A DNA stretch of 64,000 nucleotides, taken from positions 6,122,452-6,186,451 of the forward strand of contig CM063294.1 of the NCBI GenBank assembly GCA_032173965.1, read 5' to 3'. The notes below the pieces were generated by a model. That model made no database searches. It saw nothing but the letters and a program-made list of their open reading frames with translations, and was not told where the DNA came from. Origin of the DNA: Sitta carolinensis (Eukaryota > Chordata > Aves > Passeriformes > Sittidae). A program made the translations under genes and the position numbers. Positions within the stretch are counted from its first letter, which is position 1; each line of letters begins with the position of its first letter. Shown here in pieces: positions 35,412 through 47,655 of this stretch.

Positions 35412-38033
35412 AGAAGTTCCAGTCCAGAGGCATAAATGGCTTATTTTAAACCTCTCCTGATTTTTGCCAAAAAAGGTCATCTGCTGGGACTTCCCTCTGG
35501 TCGTACAGTAATTAATCATTCTGAACTGTCATTTTTTTACAAGTCACTTAAAAAAAAACTGCGTCAAAAATGGAAGCATATTAATGACTTTTTTGCATAT
35601 GTGCCACACTTGCCAGAGTTGGGTTTGCTTATGTTTTTATGATTTTACTGCCTAGGAAGGAGAAGCATAGTTACCTGTTCCCTCAGAGCTGCCTCGAGCC
35701 AAGGAGAGCAGCACAGGGAAACATCCTGTCACTGCCCAGGGGCTCCACACCACAACAAATGGCTCAGGGACATTGGGGTGAAACCTCTATCTGCCCCTCC
35801 TAAAAGAACAGCAGTAGGATTGGGATTTCACCTGGCTGGTGGGATGGCAGGCTAGGTTAGGAAGGAGGGCACTGAGAAAGGGAGCTGGTGCTGCTGTACT
35901 TGTGACAGCACAGCACTGCTGACCTGCCAGGTTCTGGTACCATGAACTACAGCTGGACCAGGGGCACCTACATTCATCCCCTGAAGTCCAACAGAGATGA
36001 GCATTCACTACTTCAGTGACTTCTCAGTGCTCTAGAAAAAAAACAGCTTTCTTGCATTTCCTTAGAGCTCTTCTATTACACCCCTGCCATAAATCAGAGC
36101 CAAGTGTGTGCTATTTCTGTCCTTGCCTTGACTTTGAAATCACCTGCATCTCTTGCAATAGAGATTAACTATAAATGGCTATTCAGCAGCTGCTGTTTTT
36201 CACAACACTTCCATGCAAAGAGATGCTGCCAGGGGTGGAAAGAACATGACTCACAGCTTTTTCAGCTAGAAGTAGGATTTTTTCCTACACTGTACTCCAG
36301 TAGAATGCTTAAGAGCTCCCTGAACTTCACAAAAATACAGGAAAAGAGATAATGAACACGCTGAGTAAATATTTCAAAAGTGGCATTTTGAAACAAATTC
36401 CTGAAGGCTAAGAACTTTCCAAAGGTATTTGGGTATTTCTTTATTAACCAATGGTTTTTAGTAGGCTGCCAACCAAGGGCCTGCTGCAGAGAGCCACCCA
36501 TGCCCTGGACACAGCAATCAGACCCACAGGTCTAAGTGCCCTCCTGGTTTTGCCTTTTCCAAACACAGGAAAGCAATGCCTGAAATAAATTTTTCTCTTT
36601 GCTCTCAGCGAGAACTAATGCTTATCAAACATAACAAAAAGACACTGGGATAGGGAATGGCTTTTGCAATTGACTTCCAAGTTTTCATCAATGAAAAGGC
36701 ATTTTAGTAACATCTTCATTAACCTGCTTGTCTACAGCAACAATCGCCACTCCCCTTTCAAAATGCTTGGTTTTAACAAGCCAGTATCTTTGTTGGCAGA
36801 AAGTAATAGAATGAAAAAAAAACCATTGGTGGCATGTTATGTTGTAAGAGGAGGTCTGGACGCAGATATTGACAGTTAGCCATCTCTCAGAACTGCCAAG
36901 GAGCAGCAGTGTGTGTTTTGCAGCCAAAGCTGCAGCACAGCAGAGCAGCACAGGTTGTGCAAGCACTTGGGCTCTCAACTTCCTTGTGCTTCTCCTGCCT
37001 GGCTACTGACAAAGCCTCATACAGCACACACCTGGCTCATATTTAACCATTTCTCCTTTCTGGGTCAGGGACTTAACAGTGACCAGCAGGATGAAATAAC
37101 TGGGCTCTAGAATTTTTTCAAGACTCACAATTATGTTAGCCAGTGACAAAGCAGACAAACTTATAACTGTTAAATACCTAATGGAAATAGATCCAGAAGA
37201 AGCTCCACTTTCACACTGCCTGGAAAAATACCTCACTATAATGAGCCACAGAGACAGCAAATTCTCTCCCTTAAGCCAGTATTTTACTTTTTTCTAAACT
37301 ATTAAGATGCCATGTCCACAGAAGGCGCACAGAAAGTTTTGGGCCATACCAGATACCACTGCCTGCAAAGCAGAAAAATGTCCTTTAGCTACTAAATAAA
37401 TAAAAATTTCATTAAGGGGACATTCCATTCTACTCTTGCAGGAGAAATAGCTTTAAAGCCTAGCCATACTTAATACAGCACAGTCTGTTCTCCCTTTCTA
37501 ATCCCCACATTTTCTTCTCTGAGAAGGAAAATACTCTTGGAATAACCCATCTCAAACCCCACAGAGATCCATCTCTATTTTACCAATAGAGTGAGGTACA
37601 TTTACTTTAACACACATTCCTGAGAAAAATGAAAGGGCTAAACACCACATCTCAGGTGTGTTCCCAAAGCTTTGCAGTCAAATGCCAGAGATCCCAACCC
37701 CATCATGGCTTTGCCATCCAGCTCTTAGGTTCCAGGTCCTCAGTACCAGCCCCATCCTCTGCAAATCCTTTTGGCACTGGTCTGTCCAGCACCCCAATTT
37801 CCAATCCACAGAGCTGAAGGGTTTGCAATGACAGCCATTTATACACAGCTGGACCTGAGACAGACTGCAGAGTTAAAGGAAGGTAAGGCTGGAAAATGCA
37901 GTCCGGAATGAGCTCTGAACCTCTGCTGTTTGATTTCAGTCTGTTGTCAAGACAGTTCGACAATGTCCAGCCCAGCCCAGAATCACAGTTCCTGTGTCTA
38001 TGGATGGCACACAACCCATTTTGAGCTCAGAAT

Positions 38034-38058
38034 AAAAAAAAAAAAAAATAAAAATAAA
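38034..38058. repeat. Poly(A) tract
   Basis: Fifteen A residues followed by TAAAAATAAA. It is simple sequence with no linked retroposed body recognised. Confidence 0.88.
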
Positions 38059-39418
38059 GGGATATCTACTAATTTAAAAAAATGTCACATATACAAACTC
38101 TGTAAATATCTCAGATTCATTTTGTCCAGTTCACACAAAATATGAGAAAAATTCCAGGCACAGTAAAGATCTCAAGAATCTTCATTAAAAATCATACTTA
38201 GTTTCTGGTGCCAAATTTCACTTTAAATGCTAGGTTGACATTTAAAACACCTTCTTGCACAAAGGGCACTGTTCCTATTACAAAAAATTAATTAGCCAGA
38301 TCTCACACTCTTTTATGTATTGTAATTCATGGATTACTGAGATTCATAATTGAATAATATGTAGATGTCACCTAGAGGTACTAAACCAATTCTCCTACTT
38401 GTAATTGCCTGACTAAGTAAGAATGACACTAACTTTAGCATTTTCTCTCTGATTAAGGCTGCTATAGATCTGTGGTTGCTGCTGTGTAATATAAATCAAT
38501 AAAGAATAATTTTCCAGGCAGCAAATCAATTGTCAGTTCACAGACCCTAATACCTCTGTGCAGTATTTATTGAAAAAATGAATGGCAGGCTTGTTAGTGG
38601 ATGTACAACATGCTTTACAGGCACATAATGGTGCAGGGCCCAGTCCATTCCATACCCTGCCAAGCTCCTTAACTCCTTCCTTGCCTGACACAACTGTGAT
38701 GAAATGGAAGAAAAGTGAACAGACATCCTAACTGGAAGAAAGGAAATCAAGAAATTGTGTTTGCTTTGTACTCCTCCATTTTGGCATCTACTGTCTCGAT
38801 GTTCCCATTTCTGCCACTATACAGCCTGAAGCTGTCAAATTACAAGTCATATAGAGCTGGGACTGATATTTTAGGAGTTGAGCTATCTGAAAAAGCACCA
38901 CCAGGATGAAAAAACACTGGAAAATGCTAACCTGGATAGATCTAAACATTTTTATGCATCTTTTTGCCATTTTTTTAACCGGATCAGACTCCTTTTCCAT
39001 ATTTCTCTCCTTGGCTTTTGCACAATGATGCACTGTTACAGGATGCTACTCCAGACCCAATGGATCCCTTCCTGGATCCATCCTGACCATGTTGATGTTA
39101 CCACTTGAATAGTAATTTTATTTGTTGTCACCAAAACTAGTTTTAATACATCTCAGTACCCAAACCAATGTGCCACATGGTAAAGGGCTACTGTAAAATT
39201 ATATTCAGAAGGACTGGAGTGCCATGTCTGTAGTACAGCTACTGAGCTTCCATGCAGACCACGCTCCAGGGCTAAACAGAGTTTAGCTCATTCTTAAGGG
39301 AGGCATATGCACCTAAAGATACCCAGTGAAAACACAGTTGTCATTATCTAACAATGAATAACAGGCACATTCTTTATCAGCACAGGAGGTGTTTGGTCCC
39401 ACCTGAACTGTGGCCTAA

Positions 39419-39462
39419 AATTAAAAAATAAATAAAAATAAAATTAATAAAAAATGAAATTA
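39419..39462. repeat. A-rich (AAAT)n-type tract
   Basis: AAATTAAAAAATAAATAAAA and similar A-runs broken by single T residues cover about 45 bases. It is simple AT sequence. Confidence 0.8.
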
Positions 39463-40579
39463 ATGCATCCCACATTCCAGGAAAATCACCAAAAAATAAT
39501 TTTAAGAAACAGTTCACAAATCTCTGCTGTGACAGTCAATCTGTGTCACTCCAATTCACTCCCAAATCACTTGGCACTGCCACTGATGTCACCTTTCAAA
39601 ATGAAAAGTATTTGAACTTTCCCCTATACAAAGAACATTGGTCGCTCTCTTTCTTACAAAGCAGCGCAAAGAAAAAGTAAAATAGAACCTATACACAGAA
39701 TTTTACACAGAGAAGGCAAAAAATTATGCCTTATGCCAGACTATAATGGAGAAAGAACTTGTCATAAATTCAAACTAGGCTCATTCTCTTACACATAAAA
39801 TAAAGGTTGAGTGCAACCTTCAAGCAAAGGAGACAGAAAATGTGCAGGCATTGTAATATCCACAGTCTCCCACAGTGCTGAGAAAATAGGACCTTAATTA
39901 TCCAACACTGTTGTCACCTAAAATAAGAACTAATGCTCCCCCACTGGTTTCTGAAAATCTGTTCCACCCTCAATTCAGTGGAAAGCCCACACTGCATAGT
40001 CTAACTTCGCATCCTACTTTCAAGGCTCACATTTTCTGGTATTGTGAATTTCATATCTTTGCTTGGAAATAAATAGAATTGGACAAAAAGTAGTCATTAA
40101 ACCCCATTTCTCAAACAAAGCTGGCCTTCAAAAGAAATATTATCCTCACCCTAATTCCTGCCATTTCTGCTGACACTTTTCTATACAAGAGTTAAACACT
40201 ATTTAAAATCAGTTTGTGAATTCTTTTCATTAAATGGAGATCTGTACATCTCAAGTGAGAGAACCAATTATATAGTGGTTCTAAGAAAGAAGTAAAAAAA
40301 CCCCAAACACACTATATTCAAACTACTAATTCATCTATATTTGTCTTTTTCCACTTATTTAAAGTAAACTGATTTTTTTGCAGGCAAGTGTTTTTCATTC
40401 ATCTCCTCACACAAAAAAATCTTATTGGTTAACCCTAGAATGATAAGTTTAGTTTGGAAGGGAAGTTTGGAGTTCTCTAACCTGCTCCCCTGCTCAAAAC
40501 AGGACCAATTACTTCAGGTTGCTTAGGATCTTATTCAGGTGAGTTTTGAGTATCTCCAAAAATGACATTCAAAACCCTC

Positions 40580-40635
40580 GTTATTAATAATAAGTGATGG
40601 TTTTACAGTTATTAATAATAAGTGATGGTTTTACA
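40580..40635. repeat. Perfect 28-bp tandem duplication
   Basis: The 28 bases at 40580-40607 (beginning GTTATTAATAATAAG, ending GTTTTACA) are repeated without change at 40608-40635. Identity and adjacency indicate a recent tandem duplication or an assembly error. Confidence 0.96.
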
Positions 40636-41039
40636 CAGGGTCTGCTCTACAGGCCAAAAATATGTTCCTGCTAACACAAAGCTCTGAAGTTAATTTTGCT
40701 AATTGCTGATATTTTAACTATACTTTAATATTGAGCATGATATTAAACAGTCTAACAGATCCAGATGGCTGGATGATTTGCCTGTGATACAGTCAATATT
40801 TTCTTTTTAGTGAGTTTAAATGTCTACAGCTTTTTTGCTCTAATAGGCTCATCACTAACAGTAACCCAGTTTACCATTTCTTATGTATGTACACTATTTT
40901 TAACACTTTATCACTCAAAATAGATCAGAAATGAGAGAAATGGAAGATCTCATCTGCAAAACTACTCTTGTTGCAAAGACATCCAAGCTGACAAGGGATT
41001 TGGACTCAAAAACATAACATAAACCTCAGGGAGCTTCAT

Positions 41040-41330
41040 GCAGTAATTCCAGAGCTGATTTAGCCTTATTATATTTATCTTTAAGGATTTCTTGCATATT
41101 CTTGTCTATAATTTGCACATCACCTCGTTCATTATTGCAGCAGCGTTTCAGTATATGTCTAATCAGAGTAATTACTACAAATTGTTTAGACCTGTGAAGC
41201 ATGTGGGACTAAGCCTGCAGTTCAGACATCTATATAATCACACAGAGAGCTGCTCTAGAGACTTTTTATAAAGTAATCAAATTGTGAAACTTAGCAATGC
41301 AATTGATTTTGTTGTCAAAAGATCTACATC
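41040..41330. promoter_or_regulatory. Possible conserved non-coding element
   Basis: This is mixed-complexity, non-repetitive AT-rich sequence with many possible factor sites, such as GTAATT, TAATCA, CAATTGATTTT and TTGCATATT. It has no coding potential or transposon signature. The call rests only on composition and motif density. Confidence 0.18.
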
Positions 41331-42499
41331 AGTGCCTGGGATGCCAAACCACTGATGAGAAATTCATTCACCTACAAGCCTGGGAGCAATCACCCACCTT
41401 CCAAAACATTTGAGGAGGTGGGGGCTCTGTTTTCAATGAGTCTGCATACTGCAATACACTGGTGCAGCAAAACAAGCAACACTGAGGAATATGCATTTTA
41501 CTCAACAGCTTCTTTCTTTTTCATTTCTCATTGAAACTTCTTTCTCAAATGAAGCCCCCTCTTTCATGCCATGTCAGAGAAGACACGTGATGAGTTGTTG
41601 CAGTCAATGAGGAGCTGCTTCATTAACAACTGAGTTATGTGACATCTCTTTCATACCTTGCTGTGTGACTGCAACATCACATCAAGACAAACCCTGACAC
41701 AATGCATCAGCCCAGGTGGATAGAGAGATGCTGCTTACAGAATCCTGCTGTCAGGACAGGATTTCTGTGTTTTTTGTTCTGTAGGTTGTCCTCACTGTAG
41801 ACTGCACAGGTCCTTCAAATACATCTTGGCAGGCCACACACTGACTCGTACATCCTCCTGCACCCACTAATAAATAGTCACATGGCACAGGACAGTTTGA
41901 AGTAAAATTGTGGACAGTACCAGAGTACTGTACACAACTATGATTTCTTCTCAGCTTGGAGTGATGCATTGTGATGGGGTTTGTCTTGATAAGATGTTGC
42001 AATCAGATAGCTCACATAAACCATCCTCACACATCTGTCACTGACTCCAATATGTATAATTTGCTGCTTTTTCAGACAGTTGGTTCATCAGACAACAGTC
42101 ATATAGATGAGCATTTTGTTTTCTCAGCACTTATGTACACACTGATTAAATTCCTCTCCAGTTCTCTTTGATAAAGACAGTGGACTGCAATCCCTGGATC
42201 CCTCAGTATAATATGTATTTGTGCTTGTTCTGTGGACTACCTCCAACAATTCAGTACCATTCCTAAATTGTATATTTTTTAATAGCCACAGTATTCTCAT
42301 CAAATAGTCTTTACTACTAGTACTGTGTTCCTTGTCGAAACACTAATAATTTCTTATGCTTCCAGAGACAGGCTGATGAGACTAACATTCAGGCAAATCC
42401 TTCAACTTTGAGTTTGAATCCTTCCTGGAGCACTTCTCTGCCATAGAGATAAAACTAATTTTCATTTAAGCATATTAAAAACATATTGCTTTTTCATAC

Positions 42500-42524
42500 G
42501 CTATTTTTCAAGCGAAAAAATAGC
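42500..42524. repeat. Perfect inverted repeat (9-bp arms, 7-bp loop)
   Basis: GCTATTTTT at 42500-42508 pairs exactly with AAAAATAGC at 42516-42524 around CAAGCGA. No terminator-like or microRNA-like context is visible. Confidence 0.65.
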
Positions 42525-44993
42525 TCTCATATCAGTAGTTCCTGCTGTTATTTACCATTTTACAATTGTTGGGCCCTTTGTGAATATCACCAGTGTTAAT
42601 ACTCTCTTTTGGTGGCCATTTTCCTCCATTCCCTCTCTTGTTGCCAATATTCCACTCTGACCTTCTTCCCATCCCCACAATCTGCCTTACCTGAATACTA
42701 AAGTCTGTACCAGTAGAGAGCAGCCTGAACAGGTTCCTCTGGCTGTTGTAGATGTGTATTCATATTCTCTCAAACTCTTACAGTTCCTTGCCCAGTGAGC
42801 TGCCATTTTAACCAGCTCAGAAAAAGCAACTATTAGAATAAAAGAGTTTCCCATTCCTGCACGATGATGCCCAACCTGAAGACAACTTTTACAAAGGCTG
42901 AAGTATTCCCTGCCATTTTTTAGTTGCTGTTCATCACAATGCAAACTTTCATGTTTTTTCATAACTACTTTTATTACATCTTTCTCTCTCATTCTCATTT
43001 AAATAAAAACCCTGGGAACCTATGGTTTCGTAGCTTGCCCACAACCCACAATTTATGGATGCTACTTGCAACTTTCAAAAGCTTTTAAAAATAGTACTGA
43101 ATCTATTATTGTGAATTACAGTAATTGCAGCAAAGATTTAAGAGGCACTTTGAGAAATTTCAATTTCATGGTATATTTCTGAACCCACTTCCTTGGCATC
43201 TTGGGGAAAATGCAGGGTTTTTTTCTGAAGAGCTTTTCTTCCTGCCTTTTTGTGTAAAATTTTAACTGAAACTCCAGTGTCCAAAGTTCTCTTAAGAAAA
43301 AGAGAGTGCAGAGTTTCCAATCCCAAGTGCTACAGAGGCCGAGGTGGTACAAGACTAGAGTGATGCCATGATGATTTTTTCCCTTTTCTTTTTACATACC
43401 TTTTTTTGTATTCTCAGTATTCTTAGCATACATACTTGTAATTCTTTAAGCCTGATAGTTTAGCATAGTCCTGGTGTTCTGCTAGGCAAGACAACCAAAC
43501 ATTCTGAAGGCCTCACAGCTGGAAAGCCTTACAGTGTCTTGAGAAACCAAGTTTCTCTCCAGAATGTTTTGTAAACCAGGATTAAGCCCCATGTGCGGGT
43601 GGGCCTTTAGACTAGGGAGATGTCAGTCATTTAAGCTTCTCTTTGGGCAATCTTTGTCAGATATGCTATTTTGCAAGGTCTGTAAATTGCATAATCAGAA
43701 CACTGGGTATAAGGGTCCTTATTAAATATCGAGGTAAAAATCCTTCTATCCCTTAACTATGTCTGTCTCATAAGTCTAGGACCAAGAAAAGGTATCAAGA
43801 GCTTCCCCTCAGCTGTATGGGTGCATCCAGAAAGCAGCCCCATCAACAGAAAACAGCCTTTGGGATCTCAGTTTTCTTCAGCTTCCTAGAAATTTCTTTT
43901 TCCAGGTTCTCCAACTGAAAGGCCTGTTGTGGTCAGTATATTCTTAGATTAAAAATCAAAACCCAAATTGGAATATGCTGTTCATGAGAACATTAAGAGG
44001 TTTGGGCTGAAGAAGTGCAAGTTTGTTGATATACAGACCTGCAAGAAACATTGGTGGAGCTTTCTGACTTCCCCTACACGGGTAGCCTGCCCACTACCAG
44101 TACTGGATTACTGGTAAAATACTGTAAGTTTTTCAGCTTTAGGTACCATCCAGATGATTTCCCTTAAATTCATCTGATACCACTTCTCTCACTGAAGTTG
44201 TAACATTACTCTTGGTTTGGAGGAAACAGAATTATATTTTTGGTTTTGAGTTAAAATGGGGGATAAATCAAAAGTAGTAAGTTCCTTCTATGCAACTGCA
44301 GTGGCAGTAGTAGAGTGATGCAGCAGCAGCAGTGTCTTGTCCCTAAAACACATGAAAGTTTTAGGAGGGAAAGAAGTGATCATTAGAATCATTGGCTTGG
44401 CTTCTGATTTGTGTGCTGTTTGCAAGGCAGTTTCATTGACGGCTCATCAAGCTTTAAATTACTGATTTGGGAGCAATCATGTTGTCCACATACCAAGAGG
44501 ATTAGCTATTACCATAGGAACAGGAGCTGAATCTCACTCTCCTGTCTCTCTTCCCCTCCCTCACACTATAGATATTTTCAATGCTCATGTTTGGATGAAC
44601 AACCTGCAGAGTCTTGTTAATACCAACCTTCAAATAACAGACTCACACAACTGCTCTGCTGATAAGGCTACAGCACAATGGCATTAGTTGGTGTTAGACT
44701 TGGTCTAAATTTTCCTCGTCAGGGAGTTTTGAAGTGAATTCCCTAGCAAAAAATTGTACTGCCATGATCCTGAACACTCTCCCTTCTCTGAAATTGCCAG
44801 CTGCAGAGAAGACAGGACTAAACCAGTTGAGAACAAAGACTGTGGCCTTCTAACTTTGTCTATTATGCAAATGAATCAACAGATAAAGGCCCCTCTTGGT
44901 TCCTTTGAATTAAAAGAAGGCTTGCAATCCTTCTGTGTGCCTTCTAAGCACGCAAATAAATTTAAATTTAAAAACCCAACAAAAAGTAGTAGT

Positions 44994-45070
44994 TGGGGTT
45001 TTTTGTTTTTGTTTTTGGTTTTTGTTTTTTTTTTGTTGTTGTTTGTTTTTTTATTTTTCTTTTGGTGTTG
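44994..45070. repeat. T/G-rich low-complexity tract
   Basis: About 75 bases are almost only T with single G residues (TTTTTGTTTTTG-type units), ending in TTTTTCTTTTGG. The hydrophobic open frame on the plus strand here is artefactual. Confidence 0.9.
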
Positions 45071-47241
45071 AAACAGACATGAACTAGAGGACAGGATGGG
45101 AGCAGAATGGACAGAAGGTTGTGGAGAGAGCAGGGGAGAAACTTGCTTAGGATATGTTCCTGTTGGAACAGCCAATGCAGTGAAGTCTATGACATAAAAA
45201 AGGACGTGATAAACATTAACAGTCTATTCTAATTTTTGTTACAGCAGCATGACAACATCACAACAGAGTGATTCCTTCATTTCTTTGACTACCAGCACAA
45301 GAGAAACAAGCTTGCCTGTTTCAGAGCTGTGCTGGGCTCGCCTCTGTTACTCTGGCACACTCAGACACCAAGGCAGGCTGGCTCCCAAAATGCTCTTCCT
45401 CTACTGCATTGATCTACTTCAGTGTTTGCTGGAGCATGGCACGGGTGGTTGAATAAGCTCTTTCTGAAGAAAACACTTTTAATAAAGTACATTTTTTCCT
45501 CTAGGTTTGTTTTCTTCTCTTTACTGCTCTCATAATGAAAAATAACTACATTGCCCACATACTGTAAATACTAGCAAGTGCTTCTGCTCTGTTCTCTGTC
45601 TCAGGTTCATGTGAATTTGACAGTGACAAGCAAGTTTGCTCTGTCCAGTGGTATTTTGTCATTTTAATCTCTCCAGCTTCTGTGGATTTTATCATATTTT
45701 ACCACGCAGTGAGCGTATTTAAAAGATCCCCTAAGGAAGAGGGATCTGGAGACCTCTCCCCTGCTTTAGAGTAGCTTAAACTACTGGGCAAGTCGTCTGG
45801 TTTTCTCAACAGAATTACTCTTTTTTCCAAGTTATGTGACAATGGGATGTACAGTCAGAAAGCCGCAACTTAGCTGATTCCTTAAGCAATGTTCCTCACC
45901 TACAAAAGTTTGGTTTCCAATGGCCTTACTCCTTCCTTGATAGCAATGTACTATAGAATCTGAAGCAACAAGCTTCCATTGAGAGACCAGCCATCAGTGC
46001 TTTACAAAGCAACCCATTGCTGAATCAGTATTTTCATGGTCTCCTACTACTAGAAATACCAGTATTTTTAGAGATGCCAAAAAACTGAAATGTCATTTTC
46101 AGATCAAGGCCTAGATCACAATCTCCTGTATAACTAACTGCATGTCAGCAAGATCGCTCAGGATCTACAAATGAAACTGCTCAAAATACAGCCTCATCAT
46201 CTTATTTATTTTCTGCCCTTTCTCTGAAGGCATTTTTAGACCCCCTGATGGTGAGGAAGGGTCAGAAGTCAGAGACCTGGCTCCTATTAGGAGAGCCATT
46301 ATTGCTTCTTAGTGCTCGACTGACCAGCCAAGCTCCTTGCAGGCTGTGACAGCTCTGCTGCAGCCAGGGGCAGGAGCAGCAGCAAAGGAGAGGATGCCCG
46401 AGCTGGTCTGCTGACCAGACTCCCCTCCCAGCAAACTCAGTGCTCCTTTTTCTCTTACTCCCTAGCTTTCATTCTGTCATTTGTTTTCTCCTCTTCCTAT
46501 AATAATGGCCCATTTTCTGGCAATCAGTCGTATCCCTGATAGGGGTCCTGTGACTTTCTGAAACCTCATGATCCAGAGAAGAAACAGTTTACTTAGAAGT
46601 TCATTTTTTACTCTAGTACATGTGGTTTTTTTCATCAGTTCATGTCTTGTTACATGGTTGCACATCCAGTAAAGACACAGCTTTTAAATTATGACCACCA
46701 ACTCCACAGGCAGTAGTGAGAAAGAGTGACTAGAATACTCCAAAAAGATAATGACTAACAACCAGATAAAACTGAAAGGAAGCAGGGGAAGGAAGGAAGA
46801 AATAATTATTTTTTCCCCCACCTGTCTGCACTCTACTACTCTCATCATCACAAAAGGTAATGGAAAGGAAATGACATGAGCCAGAGAGGAGCTCTTGCAG
46901 AGTGAAGGCCAGACACAGCTGGATCCAACAAGGCAGGTCACAGCCTCTTGGGTCAGCAGATAACCAGCAACTGAAGAGAGCTAATTAATGTTTTTGGTGC
47001 ATGACCATGCTCTTCAGTTTTAATTGGTGACAAGTGAGCAACCAAAGAATTGTAAGTGGAATTTCATTTATCTGTATAGGCCAGATCAATATTCACTCAG
47101 CATGCAACAACTCCTTGCATCTCAACAGGATGAAGTAAATTGTCAGCCAGCAGCATGCTTTAGTTATTGTTAGAATGTTTTTTAACTAAATTATGCAACT
47201 TCACAAAAGACCATCTAAATAAATGTTTATTTCTTCGTAAT

Positions 47242-47655
47242 TGTGCTGTTTAGGGCTGGGGGGAGTTAATTTTCTTCCCAGTAGCTGGTATGAGCTGTGT
47301 TTTAGATTTGGGCTGGGAACAGTGCTGATAACACTGGGTAATTTTAATTATTGCTGAGCAGAGCTTGTACAGAGTCAGGGACTTGCCTGCTCCTCTCCCT
47401 ACCCCAGCAGCGAGGAGGATGGGGATGCACATGGAGCTGGGAGGGGACACAGCTGGGACAGCTGATCCCAAATGGCCAAAGGGATATTCCAGACCATGGC
47501 ATCATGCTCAGCAATAAACTGGGGCAAGGTTGTCCAGGAGCTGCTGCCCTGGGACTGTCTGGGCATCGTTTGGTTGCTGGGGAGCAATTGTTTCATGCTG
47601 GGAGGGGGAAGGAGCTGTGTGGGGCTTAGTTACCAGCTGGGGTTAAACCACAACA
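47242..47655 (-). mobile_element. Solo LTR of an endogenous retrovirus, passerine type
   Basis: Read on the minus strand this 414-bp element starts TGTTGTGGTTTAACCCC and ends AACCAGCACA-like (here CTAAACAGCACA), with the TG...CA ends of an LTR. It contains blocks I know from LTRs abundant in passerine genomes: TTTGGCCATTTGGGATCAGC, GTCCCAGCTGTGTCCCCTCC, CTCTGTACAAGCTCTGCTCA, GCAATAATTAAAAT and GTGTTATCAGCACTG. No gag, pol or env sequence lies on either side, so it is a solo LTR left by recombination between two LTRs. The bases outside the ends, GTAAT on the left and GTCCT on the right, share three of five positions and may be a decayed 5-bp target duplication. Open frames of 65-115 codons inside it are not genes. 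The family name is not assigned. Confidence 0.85.

Larger units (their letters stand above)
34241..47241. other. Non-coding interval
   Basis: I find no supportable gene. The interval holds an A/C-rich tract (35.3 kb), an A15 run (38.03 kb), a perfect 28-bp duplication (40.58 kb), a small hairpin (42.5 kb) and a T/G-rich tract (45.0 kb). GC-richer patches at about 35.66-35.96 kb and 46.31-46.44 kb may be old, unrecognisable transposon remains. A TAAT-rich stretch at 41.04-41.33 kb is listed separately. Confidence 0.55.

Noticed and set aside
35180..35519. Hydrophobic minus-strand frames resembling membrane proteins
   Set aside because: They are translations of the A/C-rich low-complexity tract on the complementary strand.
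42405..42425. TTTGAATCC stretch resembling a tRNA B-box
   Set aside because: There is no A-box at the right distance and no cloverleaf arms could be drawn.
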